Positions 26,646-41,600 of a stretch of 64,000 nt of DNA are shown here, piece after piece (position 1 is the stretch's first letter; each line of letters starts with the position of its first letter). The notes below the pieces were generated by a model, which worked only from the letters and a program-made list of their open reading frames with translations, searched no databases and was not told the DNA's origin. The translations under genes and the position numbers were made by a program. Source of the stretch: Apteryx mantelli. Its lineage: Eukaryota > Chordata > Aves > Apterygiformes > Apterygidae. The stretch lies in contig NC_089983.1 in assembly GCF_036417845.1 (NCBI RefSeq), positions 20,365,207 through 20,429,206 on the forward strand. The letters are read 5' to 3'.

Positions 26646-29600
26646 CTGCAATGAAACAAGACATAGTTAATAAACAGGAAAGCAGCAATGAAACAAGACA
26701 TAGTTAATAAACAGGAAAGCAATTTCTAGAGGATTATGCTCTCTTTCTACAAACTTCTAAATTCAAGCTCATCTTTAGGCAGGTAAGCAGTATTCTGAGA
26801 CTTTTCATAAGGATACTTCAGAGTGAAACACAGACATTTATATTATCTTGTCAGCAGATATTTAATACATGTCTCAGTCATTAACCTAAAAAAGGCTGTA
26901 TTTCTAGTATAACAAAAGAAATATGTATACAAAAGTGAAGAAAATATTAAATAAAAGTATTAAGTATTCATATACATAAGTTGATAGAAAAAATAAGCCT
27001 GATTGCACCACATTGTTCCTGAGTGAAATTCAATGACTGAAAAATCATATGCAGGAAAAATCAGTGCTATGTGAGCAAACAATTTATCATACTAACACTT
27101 CAAAGACTCAACAAAATCTCAGAGGTTTGTTCTGAACTGTTCACTGTGCTCAATTGACTGGTGTATACTCTACAGCCTGCTGTCATCTGAGCTTTGCTAA
27201 AAGGTGAATAAAATCATACCTGCTCTATTGCAAATGCACAAAGTATGAATTTCAAAGATAACGTAACTCCATGAAATAAAATACAATGGTCATTAGAAAG
27301 TTCAAAGAAATTCTTAAAAAGGTCAGACCAAAATTCCTCTATTTGCTCACATTAGTTTTATTAGTAGAAACATTAAAATGTTTGCAAGATAGAGGCTGCC
27401 AACCCCTCTGTTGAAAAGAACTTTATTTTACAAGTAGCTCTGAGTTTTAAATGTACTTAGTTTGCACCAGTTCTAAAATGACATCATCACTTTTAATACA
27501 GGGAAAGTGTTCTTGTTTTCATTTGTCTTTTCTTTAAAAGCAGCTGAGTAATTGTGGCTTGACCTTCAGAAGAAAAGTCACTTGTGAGTCAAGAAAATCT
27601 CAGTCTCTTAGGTAAAAGTATTGTAAAAGCAATTGGAAACAAGGGCTCTGCATAGAAATGCCACAAGAACATCGACTCCAGTGGCACCTGTCAGTGTTCA
27701 GTTCAGTACCATGTTATTACACAGTTTACCTACAGAACATTGCTCATATGCTATGAAATCAAAAATGTGTGCTTTTACGCACACATTTTGTAAAACAAAA
27801 TCAATTCTCTTGTAAAGTCATCTCTATTGGGATTAAACTCAAGTCTTTTCTCGTAATGCATAGGAGCACCTCAAAAGCATGCCTTCCAGCTTTAAAAGAT
27901 AAATCACAAGTCAAACTAGCTTCATTTCAAACAAATTTTAACCACATGCTAGAATTTTAAAAGTGTATGAATGTTTAATAATCCCACCAGATACTACCAT
28001 CAGAAGAATAATGCTGAGAAATAAAATAAACCTCCTGGAGATGATTACCAAATAGCCCGAGATTTTTGAAGCAGAGTCTGGATTTTGCTAAAAGCAGATT
28101 CATCCTATGAGATGATGTGCCAGACATGCTACTGAACTGTAAACCTTATCCAAATATGTTGGCAACCATTTTGCCTTACCTGGGTGACATGGTGCTGCCA
28201 AAGCTTACTGGAATATTTGATGTTTTGTTCTGTACTTTTCAAAAAGCTAACAAAAGCAGCATTCAATGCAAAAGATATTTCAAGCAACACAGTATCTGAA
28301 GTTACAGGTAAAACGCATCCTGTTTTACACGGGAACAATGGTTCCTTTATCCAAAGGAAACAGTTAAATTGATGTAGCTTCAGTCAAAGAAGGATTCCTT
28401 ACCCAGGAGTAGAATTCACAGGATTGGCCTTACATTTTAGCCTGTTCAAGCATAAAATCCTCAGTTACAGTGTGTCTGAAATGCTGAGGTTGTAAAAGGG
28501 GTAGTTTGTGCTTCAGTCTGAGGACAGGTGATGCAGCTGCTACACAGTTGCAGTAGCACAAGGACTAGTGCAACCGGTTTAATGAGGACAACCAGCTTCA
28601 TTGGTAGCTCTCTGGAGAGCCATTTCAAAGCTGTACCAGCCCTGTGACTGATCGTGCCTCCTGTGCCCTCCTCTGTGTATCTGGAGCACTGTAGGTTGGT
28701 GTCTTATGCAGCTGCACTTCCAGTGCTGTTGTCCTGGCTGGCTAAGAGCAAATCAGATCTCCGCATTTTGGAAGCCCTCACATCTCATTGCTTCTATGTT
28801 GATCATGGGTGACTTTTTTTTTTTCTTTTTAAATTATTCCATACAGCCTAGTGTTTTGTCCCTTATCACCTGCTGCATTTGGTATGATTTCACTTTGAAC
28901 TATTTCTACTTTCTTGATAAAGAGTGGTTTCCTTAGCCTTCCCTTCTGCAACTTCATTCCAGGTCATCTACCCCCACATTCAGTCCTCCTGATCTTTTAA
29001 GCTGTCTTCTACATTTTGCATTTAAACAATCACATTTTTACTTATTTTCAATGTGATCAATGTTAAGTGGGTTAAGAGATTGCTGCACTATGTGTATCAA
29101 ATTTATTAGAAAGCCTTTTACCCTTTATTACTATAATGAACTATCTTCAGTTCTAAAAGAAAAATACTAATATAGTTGCCAGGTGCTGTATTAGTACCAT
29201 GCCTGAGAATCCAGCTTAAAAAGTAGGCAGAATTTATAAGTAAAATCTACTATTACAGTGTCAGGAACTGCACTATTAACATATGCATGCTTAAAAAATT
29301 GCTTATGTACATAGCTGTCTAACAGGAATATGAACCTTACGAAGTTCAACAAAGGCAAGTGCAGGGTCCTGCACCTGGGGAGGAATAACCCCATGCACCA
29401 GTACAGGTTGGGGGTTGACCTGCTGGAAAGCAGCTCTGCGGAGAAGGACCTGGGAGTGCTGGTGGACACCAAGTTAAGCATGAGGCAGCAGTGTGCCCTT
29501 GTGGCCAAGAAGGCCAATGGTATCCTGGGGTGCATCAGGAAGAGTGTTGCCAGCAGGTCGAGGGAGGTGATCCTCCCCCTCTACTCAGCCCTGGGGAGGC

Positions 29601-32600
29601 CACATCTGGAGTACTGCGTCCAGTTCTGGGCTCCCCAGTACAAGAGAGAGATGGAGCTACTGGAGCGGGTCCAGTGAAGGGCTACTAAGATGATTAGGGG
29701 ACTGGAGCATCTCACTTATGAGGAACGACTGAGAGAGCTGGGCCTGTTTAGCCTGGAGAAGAGAAGGCTGAGAGGGGATCTTATCAACGTGTACAAGTAT
29801 CTGAAGGGAGGGTGTCGAGAGGATGGGACCAGACTCTTTTCAGTGGTGCCCAGCAACAGGACATAAGGCAATGGGCACAAACTGAAACACAGGAAGTTCC
29901 ATCTGTGATTTCAATGTTCACCCGTTAAATCACACAAAACCCACTATCACATCACAGGGTCAGATGCTACAGTTATTAGTAGCATCAAACTTTCATGACA
30001 ACCACAAGGTTAAAACACATAGAAAGTAGAGCAAGACAATCTGGACAGCCATCTGGATATTTTTCAGACTTTAAAAGAATGCCAAATCCAGATTGGTTTT
30101 TCATGAACATTTAAGTGGAGGGAAAGAAGTGTACAGGAGTATAAACCAGGATACTCAAGGACAGCCGTATCATCTAGGCTAGCATTCCCATTAAATCAAA
30201 TACAGCACTCAAAAGGGAGAAATTCAGAACATCTTAGCCCAGCAGACCCCTGGGCAAAGTGATTGCAATCAAATTCCTACAGATCAAGAAAGCACAGACT
30301 TCAGATCTCCCACAGCAATCTCCATTCCCAATCCCACACGTTTTGCAAATTAACTTCTTAAATCATTTTGGAATCTGCAAAATTATACTTTGGCAAATAC
30401 ATGATACACTAAAAAAAAAAAAAAAATCCAACCAGCTGTAGTCAACCAAGCTGTAGGAAGATAAGGTTTGTAAGGAAAGAGTCTCTTATGTTGAAACACA
30501 GTTGAATTGTGATTAATGTACGTAACTGAGTAAGCATCCTATGCTGTGTTTCTTAAAGCGACACAGAACAATTACAGCTTCATGTCCACTTTCAGGAACA
30601 CAGTTCATATAGCCAAACTACACGCTTCTCTCAGTTCTCATGGCTCCGATTTTAAGGTGCTGTATGATTATTAGTACATCCATGATACAGCATATGCCTG
30701 CTTTCAACTTTCCACTCCAAAACCCAGCATTCACAGCTGTAAAAATAACAATGTCAGTTGGAATGACTGGGAAGGAAAACAGATTATCAGCTATGCTTTA
30801 TCATTTTCTATTAAACTGGATTAATAGGCAGAATATTTTTTCTTAAAAATGACATATATAGTCAGCTCTTGGTTCTGGATAAGTACTATATATAGACATG
30901 TATCATTCATTTTAATACATGGTATTTTAAATATTTTGCCTTGTGAAATACAGAATTTCATATTCCAGTAACATGATCCTTAGCATAATACACTACCTGC
31001 TCATTAAAACAACATGCATGCCATGGCTTCCTGTACTTTAAAGGTTCAGGCAACAGTAACTCCTCATTTAGTCAGAAAATATTTTAAATCTGCTGATTTT
31101 CAGGGAATGCAGAAAAAGACCATCCCCTGACACTGGACAGGAGTGGGAAAAGGAATGGCTCTAAAGTGTGCATCCACATTGTGCCCTGTTTCTATGCTCA
31201 TATCTGCATAAGACAACATGAAGTAACTGTTTTACTTCCAAGGTGATTTAACACAAGTACTGAACATTTTAGTTACCCAAGAAAATGACAGTATTGTACC
31301 AAGAGATAGGATTAGTCTCTACAAGGGAGGAGCAAAGCTCATTTTCACTAGAAAAAATAACCCCCAAACAACCTCCCCGAGAACCCCAACTTTTTTGTTA
31401 CTTCACGATAACCAAGACATGTGAGTTATTCCACAGTTAAAAAGGATGCACAAAAAAAGACAAAGTACTTCCATTCTATCACAAGGCAAATTTGCCAAAG
31501 TCAACCCTTGTGGCTCTCAGAGGTTAACTCACTTTATCACTGCACAGTCTGACTGCGCTCAGTGGGCTTAAGGAACCAAGGGCCAAGAAACCAATGATAA
31601 ATTTATATGTCTCTGGGAAGATAATCTAGAAGGCTGAGCATAACTTATTTCAGATGGAAATAAGACAAGCCTGCTGACTGCTTCAGGCCATACAGGGAGA
31701 ATGGTTTGCAGCTCCTGGAAGTTTTATGATATCAACTACCTCAACATTTTTATAAACTATAGCAGCTGTTGTTGGTATGATTCTTGATGGAGGGAAACTT
31801 CCCCTCACTATGAGATTTCTGGGAAAATAAAACACATTCATTTTATTCATGTTTGGATACAGTCAAAATAGAGAGGATGAAAATATGTTTCAGCATTAGG
31901 GTGGGGGGAAACAGGAGATTGGATAGTCGTCAGAGAGAGGCCTGAGCTGCTAAATTCAGACCTCAGCACATGTTTGAGTTTTAAGCTTTGAGCTCTCCAA
32001 AAAGACCAACAGAGTTTGGACTGAAAAACTGAGTAGAAAGAGCTTAACTGTGAAATCTGGATTCTCACTAAAGTTTAGACATGAAAATATTCCCCCAGAG
32101 GTCAGGGAACTTCACCTAATCGCATTAGGTTCAGAATATCGGATGCAAATGAAAAGCATCTGCTCCCTGAAGTTTCTTCCCCAGCACCTCTTCTCTTTTG
32201 CTGTGCTTTCCTTTCCCATCTTGCTCACACATCTCCCAATATACACATGCTCTGGGGCAGCTTTTCCTCAGACTGGCACTTGTTGCTGAGGCACGCTACA
32301 CAGCGCTACATTAGGAACGGGGTAGAAGTTCGGGCTGAGCTGCTCCAGCTGGTCTGTCCCTGGCTGGCACCCAGCTAGCTTGCTGGCCACTCTACAAGTG
32401 TGCAATAGCTGTATTTAACAATGCGCTCTCAGAATAAGTTTATAATTTGAACTGTCAGATGTGTTAGTAAACAACTTGCCTCATATATTTAATCAAATAC
32501 ATATTTACTGAAATTCAGGCTTAACTTTTATAATCCAAAGACCTCAGATCCCTTAACTTTGTATTTCAGTGTATTTCAAAGAATGGAAGACGACTGCAGT

Positions 32601-35600
32601 TTTCTTTAATGTTCCTTATTGTTACATTTCTCAGAGCACACTGCATTTTTTGTGGCTTTACATTTTCTAGTGTCCAATTCACCCTCCTCCTTATAAGGCT
32701 GTGCGTCTCACACTTGTAGACCTCTAGCACAGCTATCTTCTGCTCATTATAATCTTTTTAATATTTATTTCCAATTAAAAAAAATATATTTACAAATACG
32801 AACATACTAGCACAGAAATCTATGCATCAAAGGTTTTGCTTCTAAAACACAAAACTGGATGTCACTGTTCATGAAGAACATTTCACTAACAGTAATCTAA
32901 TAATGAAAATTGGATATTAAGACTTCAGTAGTGAAAATGGAAAACAAACAGCAATGAAAATTAAGACTTAATATTATAGGCTGACAAGACAGACTGAAGA
33001 AAACTAAAATCAGCTTTCTCTATCATAAAAATTGTAGGTCTTAAAAAAAAAAAAAGGCCTTCTTTATAGAATTTCATGGATAAAATCCAAATCTTAAAAG
33101 ATTATACATACATATATACACATACAAAGAATATATATACACAGAGACATGAACACACGCACATTTTAATTGTAAATACTTTAAATACCATTATTAAAAT
33201 ATGATATACCAACCATCGCTGACGCTAGGCACCCAGGGAAGCATAAGAAGATAAAAGAGATATTAGCAAAAACATGTTTCAATTTGTATTATGCACCACC
33301 ACTGATTCATACTAACATCATCTACAGAAAGAACTTATACATACCTGGCAACTAAATCTACCAATGGTGATTTACAAAGTGCCGGAAGGATGTCATATTT
33401 AATTAATTATACATAGCTTTTGCTTTGGCCAAAATCAGAAGTGAATTTTTCACATCTGATCAGCTTTACCCTTGATCTCAATTGGATTATATATGAGCAA
33501 GTTTTGTACCTACACAAAGACCCACAAATTAATTTTCAGTGAAGGTGTCAGGGTATGCCAGACTGGTATGCTAGCATACTAGAATAGAAAGCACACAGGA
33601 AAGCTGGAAAAAATAAAATATGTGTGCAGGGGGGGAATACCTGACCAAGGCAAGATTCTTTTTGGTAGGCCATAGTAAAGCCCTAGGGTTTGGAGTTTTT
33701 TGTTGTTTGGGTGTTTTTTTCGGCCAACAGATTAGAAACAGCGATTAGACTGTTCCACTTTGACTTCAAAAATCTTTGATAAAATAGCCTTCCAGTGTTC
33801 GATTTGCTGATGTTTTATGAAGTGATAGCAGTTTGCATGTCTTGTACTGTAACATGTAAAATTTTGTCAAAACATTGTCTGTGATAAGAAACCTTAGTGC
33901 ATGATACTTACCTGTAGTCACAGGATTTTTCCAGTATCTACAGATATTATAGTATAGTTTTTCTTACAATGGGCTATACACAACGGATACATTGATATAT
34001 ATCAATGTGAAGTACTAAAAGATTTCTGTTTTTGTGCTGAAGGGCTTAGGAGTAACATTATGGCATTCACAAAACACAAGCAATTTTAATGAAAGTGAAA
34101 AGCTGATTTTGGCTTTTAGTTACTGTGTGAATTATGCAGGCCAGAGTGAATGTGAGCAAGAAACTAAAATTCCTATCTGAGCTGAATTTGCTAGTGGTGC
34201 TGTTCTAAAACTGGCACGGAAAATGAAATTCCACACAGAACAGGAATTCAAAATTTTACTTAGGAAAATAAATAGAAATTAAATCTTAATTCAACCAAGA
34301 TCAGGGCAGTATCTGCTCAGATACCATACAGTATTTCAGAATTAACATTTTCTCATGAAAAAACATCAGTTGAGAAAGGTTGGATCAGTTCTCATGAGGT
34401 TAAGTGTCCCAGAGTACCACAGTCAAAGGCAGATATTTTTACAGGCAGCAGAAAATTGCCATGGCCCCTGCTCCTACTTTGCCTGTGCCAATGCTATGGA
34501 AACCCACACTGCTGCCACCGAGGGAACCATCAGGGTGTAAGGGTAGTGATGGTTACTGGAACCAAAGGGTGACAAGATCAGCGTATCTGCCTCGAGGCCT
34601 CTCGCCTCAGCTCTCTGTTCCAATTCAATCCCTTCCTAGGCAGGGGCAGCAGTATCCATTTTGATTGTGCTGCTGAGAAACCCTGCATTGGTGCAGGTGT
34701 CTGCATTAATACCATGGGCTAAGGTTTTTAAGGATTCCCAGGCAGACAAATTCCAGTTCTAATTCAAAGTCAAGAATACTTTTTTTTTCCTCTGTGTGCG
34801 CAGTCTCAAATGTATTGTAACATACTATAAACATATATTTCATGAATATTCATGTGGCAATGAAAAATCACATAATTGATAAGTCAGTAGTTACCTGCAT
34901 CTCATCTAGTTTGGACTGAATGTCTGGAGGGAAATCTCCTGCTCCGCAGCTAAAAGGGTCAAAAGGTTCTGCTCCAAAAAGGTCTCTCTCTGGAATAACA
35001 GAAAAATGAGTCACTGAGAGAAAAGGTATGGTCTCTAACAACAGCTCTTTGAAAGGAGACATCTCCTTAAAAAGCTGAATAATAGTACATCTAAGCCTGC
35101 AATTGGTTAACAATTAGAAGAAAAAACTAACATCTGAATTTGAAAGTCAGGTCTAGATTAGCATTCCAAATGTTAATATTCAAATATTTTTCCAAGAACA
35201 CCATCTTTCACAGAACACCAACTTCTGTTTAAGCCTCTATTTAGTTTTCATTAATGCTTTTATCTTCTGCAGGGATTTTAGGGAACCAACAAGTAGTAGT
35301 TCCAATTTAAGTAAGAGATCCCCTAGTGAAGTGAGTTCTAGAATCAGTGCATATGGGATTTTCAGAAATGAAGAGGGAACAACTGTACATCAATTGTGAA
35401 ATTTAATTTTAATCTTTTATCAGAAACATATTGCTGCAAACAAACCAGTCTTCAGGTCCCCCGTCTGCCACTTCTTGTCATCAGGTTAAGGACTTCTTTG
35501 CAAAGACAAACAACTACCTTTGCTCATGGAAGGTAAGCCCTTCATTCGACCGAGTTCCTCAATGCACAGCTTGCAGTAACTAAAACTAATTGTTAGGGTT

Positions 35601-38600
35601 TTTAAATCTTGGATGATATTATCAATCAATCAAGGAAGAATGAAAAAGCCAGATGACTATTAAAGGTCACTTACCCTAGAATTCCACTAAACCTGGATCC
35701 ATTGATAGAATGACTGAAAATTTCTCTTTGTCAATACCATATAGTTTACCACTTTCACTTCTTAATTCTATTACGCTTTTTGGTGGGGGTAGGGAGGTGA
35801 GGGTTTTTTTGGTTTGGTCCAGACAAGAACCACCCCCTCCAAGAACCCCCTTTTTTCTTACTAGAACACTGTAATGCTAGTTCTGCTTATCTGATAGCCC
35901 AACTAATCTCCATTTTTTTTCTCCTCAGTAGTGGGAAGTTTTTTCCCTACATGTAAGAGTGCTGTCTAGAAACAGTTGTTCTAGTTCACATTGGATTGAC
36001 CTAAACCAGTATGAAAATCATTTTGCTATCAAAATTCAACCACACTGACTGCAACAATGGCAGAGCAAAGTTAATACAGCCTTGTTATTCCTGGAGAGAA
36101 AATTAAAACCATATTCTATCTCCTAACCTGCACGCTGGCCCAGCAGGAAACCTGAGAAGTGTAATACCTATCTTAAAACTGTTAGCTTAAAACCATAAAA
36201 GTAAAAAGGTCTATATTAATATCTTTGAAACTACCAGCTGGTTTTGTGTTTTAGCCCAAAACATTACCTGTAACATCATAAGATGGAATGCTGACAATTG
36301 ACTATGCAGCACTAAATAGAACACTGCAAAGCATTTTCTAAATTAAGTGAATACATATTGCAGTGTTACCACTTGTTATTAATGCTGAAGAATGTGTATA
36401 TAGCTAAATAAACGTCTATTTATTTTAGCATCCCTGAATTTTAGCCCTGCACTAGTCAAGGCTCTTCAATGTTTTATCATTCATGACATCTCCATAGGCT
36501 TTGATCTAATCTGTTAGGGTTATCATGCTGCATTGCACAATATTATATTTTAAACAATGAGCAGCTATCATTGTTCTCACAACAAAGTACAGAAACAAGC
36601 AGGAACTTTATGGCTCAGATCTGAGAGGCTTATTCCAAAAGCACACCTGAGTCAGTAAAAGTCTAATCTTTATTGGCAGAGGCAGACCACCTTTATGCAA
36701 AAGACACTTTGACTAGGATAGGCTAATACAAAAACTAGGATCTGCCTGGTCTCTTGCTTCTTTTACAGACCAAATGGAACTGCTCCAGTATGACCAGTGT
36801 CCTTACATGCTCTCATGCTCCCTCCCTAGTAACCTTCTGATCTGTAGCAGCTTTGATGGTCAATCTAACCTGTACTGGGGAGAAAGTAATTATGCTTTAC
36901 GTCCTGCTTAAGTCTATTTGTCATTATGTACATTATGTACATTTTTTCTTTCTTTCTTTCCATAGTTTTTTACCCTAAAAAGGAGCTGACAGCTTTCTGT
37001 GTGGTCAGACAGCTAAAAGCAGCAGTTTCAACACCAAGCCTTAGTAACATGCAAAGAATATATTTATGAAAGAACAGTAAAGAACACAACTCTTGCATTG
37101 CTTAGCACTGAAATATGACTTATCACTATCTCTAAAAGCAAGTACTTTGCACATTATTCTGACTAGTTTCCCATTCATGCCTAATTATTGGGCTTTTACT
37201 AAGGACAGCATTTCTGAGCTCAGTAGCCGAAGAACTGCAGAAGGTATAGCTCTTTTAATTTCACCTGCTTTCAGGCAGACAATTACTATGTTTATACTGT
37301 TATTCAAGGCATACTTTGAAATTAGCTACAGAGTGACTTACACTAAGTGGCTGAGCCTAATAAGCTCTGTAGACAATCAAATTCCAAACTGATAGGTATT
37401 TCCTACCTGGGTTTCTACAAAATATTATTTTGGGAACTATCCCTTTAACAACTTGGTAACCATTTCAGTGGCAGGCTGAAAAAGTCAACGGATATAAGAA
37501 AGATTGCACTGCTAAAAGTCATGGATGGACAAAGTTCCATAACATATTTTCAATAGCATCAACAGTGTTTCATGTTTAAACAGAAGCTGATGGATATATC
37601 CAAGCTGGATGAATACTGAAATTTAGTCCTAAAAAGCTCCACTTTTGCACAGGATTTCCACAGGCCTACCTCCATTTGTTCACCACACAGTACAGAGGGG
37701 GCCCCTTTAACAGAGACAGCACAAATCAGTAATTTTTCATGCTAGTTTATTTGTATGAAGATATATTAAATATATCAAGACTATCTCTCCTGGCATACTC
37801 CAAAATAGCTGTAGTATAGACAGACAGACAAATTTTTCTCCAATATATAGCAACCAGTAAGCCTTTGAAACTGATCTTTTCAAACAACATATATAACTTC
37901 CTTTTCCTCATTCTGGCCAATTCCATTCCTTCCTGGATGCAAATAAATTCACAGCTTGGGAAACTGACCAAAAAAATTCAAAACCATGAAATGCTAATAT
38001 TTTACAACCATAACCCAAACCACAGAAAGAAATGAACAGGTAATAAATTCTTGTTCCTGTGACCTATCTGACATTCAGGACAGAGTAACAGAGCAGAAAC
38101 AAGAAATACTGGAGAGTCGTGGCCCGCCCTCTGTAATAAACTCAAAACTAGCAAGAATCAAACAAAACTCCACAAACATTTGACTTTTCTGCTGCATTTA
38201 GCATCTCAATCTTCTTTACATTAGCGACCATGCAGATAAAGAGTTATGCCAATATATGCTTTCCCCAGATGTCTTGGAGTAGCTGGGCTGACAAATAAAA
38301 ATTAATCACATTAAAGAGAAGCACCCAAGAAAATATTTGGGATAAGCTGGGGTAGCAAAGTCCAGGAAGCCTTTTCCTTATCTGCAGGCTACCCCCACTC
38401 CCCCCCCTTTTTTTTTTTGGAATTACTGCAGCGTAAAAAATGGTTCCACTATTATTCTGAAACAGACTCTTAAATATCTTTGGAAAGACAGCATCTTGGA
38501 ATGATTTCTAAGTCTACCATTTGTGACCTTGGATCGTTGCAGATGTATTTGAGAGAAATAAACGTTGAACAGTTTGACAGAGAATGTTTTTCTCCAGTCC

Positions 38601-41600
38601 TTCTGAGATATGACAATAATGCTGTGCCAAGAAGAAATATAAAAATTAATTCCTCTTAAGAGGACCCATAAGAATGTTTTCTGTCTCTTATTCCATGCCC
38701 TAAGGAAGCAGCAGCATGGCATTTAACACTGCATTTTTGTTTGCACTATGTATGGGTCAATTTTTCAGCTGAGCAATTTTTATACGGGGTTGCACTGTTT
38801 ATGTTTAGCCTCCAAGCTGCTGACTGTAAAATAAGCTTTAAAAAGTAATTTTCAGGAACATTTTGAGTAGAGATACAACTCTGGAAAAGGCTTTTGTTTT
38901 TGAAAGAATCACTGTTTTGCAATTATCACCTACAGGGACACTACGAATTTGCTTGATATGCAGCTTCCTGGCCAAAAATCATGCAATTTTCTCCTTTAGA
39001 TTAGGTTGTAAAAATAACCTATTTGGTATTTCGAAGGTATCCAATAGTGAGCAGACATTTACTGAGAAGCCATATTGCTATACTGTTGACTAAGATCTGG
39101 AAATTTCAAGAATCTTATCCCATTTTTAAAAGCTTAAATCTCTTGGAAATAATAATCTTTCCAAGAAAAGGCCAGTGCTGCACTCTTCTTCCAGTATTAA
39201 AATTAGAAAGCCCCATTTCTTGACTACTTGCAGAAAGCTAGTCAAAGGAAAAGACATCAATTATAACTCCCAATTTTGGTGCAAAACATGAGTGTCTAAC
39301 ATAGCTTGTTAGGTTATATATATACATATATATTTTTATATATGTGTGAACGCATATGTGCGTGTATATATATGTGTATATACACACACACACATATATA
39401 TACATGCCCACATATAATCTAAGTAGCCCACACTCCCTCTTCCATGAGAATGCAGTGGTCTCAAGCTTTTGCTAGGAAGAGTCTCGACTATGAGCTGGAA
39501 CTTCTGATGAGAGAAGGACAATAGCACAGGATATTTTCAGACATGCTTCAAAATTACATGCTCAATTAGGGAGTACTGGGATTCGAACTTTACCACATCC
39601 CAGTGCCTGATTCACTGAGTGACCAGATATTCTGGGATAAGTCTTGCAGACCTTTTCAAAAATTTTTTTGAAACTTTAAAAATCTTTCTTGAATGGAATT
39701 GTAATTTTCCAGCCAGTGCTAGGGTCCCTCTGTAGATAAGGAAAGGTAGAATTAACATGATCAACTATGGAGCCTAAAGCTCAATCCTAAGTACCTGAAC
39801 GGGAGCTGGCAAGCAAAATTGTCAAATCTGGGCTTTTTTCTTTATGAAAAGCTAAATTGTCCTCCTAGTGCCAATTTTCTCCAATGAAACACTTTGAATT
39901 CTTCAAAGTACTTGATGATGTTACTGGTTTCCTGAAAATGGGATCTTTTTTTCCTGTGCAGTGTTATGATTTGCCAGCTGGCCTGTTAATGAGAAAGGTG
40001 AACTTCAGCTTTGAAAAGCACGTTTTGCTTGAGCAGAGCAAGTGTCATCCCTAGGTAACAGATGAATCCCACGTATGTTGCTCAGAGGAAGTGAGCAATC
40101 GAGATTGACACTGGAAAACAGATGGCATATCCTCATCTTTCTCCTTGTTTACTACTAAATGTGATAAAGGTCAAAGCGAAGAAAGTGTTAAGGAACAGAA
40201 AAAGATCACCCTATAACTTCATCAAAAGTGATGAAAAACCCCTCCCTCAAGTGATAAGTGCAGTGGCAAAGAAAGTAGAGACAAGAACATGAAAGAGGAC
40301 CTCAGAAAAGGGGAAACTCCAAATTCTGGCTCCCCTTGGTTGCCATCTACTTGATGTATATTGGAGAAAGAAATGCCAGCTTGCCTGTACTGGCAACAAT
40401 AACGTCACATAAAAGAATATATTATTTTACACTATTATAATAGTGAAATATTACACAGCTGGAAGGAAGTTCTTATGGGATCTGAACTTTCTCATCCAAG
40501 ACTAAGTTCCTGTTTGATTACAAAATATTCACCTTCTGTTTCAAACTGTATTTTTGGAATATGCCAAAGGGCGTTAACAGCTGATGAATCAACAATTTTC
40601 CACATATGCTTAGAGTACCCATAAGGTAGACTGAAAGAGCAGTGATGATAAGAGGTGGCATTGACTGCCTATACTCTGAACTACATCATCTTAATTTAAT
40701 GCAAATGAATAAAGTACAGAATCATAACACTTATTAAACAGTGTATATCACTGAATAAATAAGCTATTTATAGTATTATCTATAACACAAGTCTCACTGA
40801 TTAAACAAATACAAAACCTACAAAGGTGGAATTTGCAAGACCAGTGTTGAGTGCTGACTTTCACTAAGTCCAAAAGAATTTTAGCACTGATTTCAATGAA
40901 AGCAGAGGCAGAACAACAGCTAGTATAATAGAAAAAAAAAAAATTGTCCTGTAATTCAAGTTACTAATTTTGAAGCCAGATATATATGCTGTGCATTTTA
41001 TGTCTATGCCTGTAGCTTCAGAGGAACAAATTTGAAAGCATGTCTTTTTTTTTTTTTTTTTAAACAAAAACATAAAAATTTTCTTAATAGAACATAAAGA
41101 AAACCTGTTAAGCTAATCTTTAATTCTGTTATTATAACCTCTGAGAAAGAGGTTATAATAACATATAAATTCATTTAAATTCAGTTAAAATCTTCTTTTG
41201 AAAAAGGAAAGAATTTTATATTGAATCAATAGCCTGGGCATCTACTTTCTATTCAGAGGGTGGCAAGCACTGCGAGCAATGGAAAAGGAAGATGTTTACA
41301 TAAGATATTGGGGAAGACTGAAGTTTTGCCATGTGCCTTTGTAATTGTGCACAGCTCTTCTTCATATCTGAAAATTCTGTGTACTAGCAGTATTTCCCAA
41401 AACTGGCAGAAACTCTTAGAATGTGGTCTTACATTGTGGCAAGTAGTAACATTAATGTTCCTTATCCATACTAAAATAGGCATCAGAGACAGACTATATT
41501 ACAGGCAGACTAATATTTCTACAACCTCTAACACTGCTTGTGTTCCCATCCCCATCTCCTCAGTGGTTTCCAAAGCTTTTAAAACTTATTTGTGGACTCC

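Larger units (their letters stand above)
26722..34894 (-). other. GULP1: GULP1 terminal intron
   Basis: Intron of about 8.2 kb between the DPF exon and the last exon. It contains the doubly truncated CR1 (29331-29905), a poly(A) tract near 30411-30426 and TA/CA-rich repeats near 33100-33165. No other exon-like segment was found. Confidence 0.9.

Noticed and set aside
29491..29688. Alternate-frame ORF in the CR1 fragment
   Set aside because: Shadow of the true CR1 ORF2 frame; the same shadow occurs at 60851-61057.
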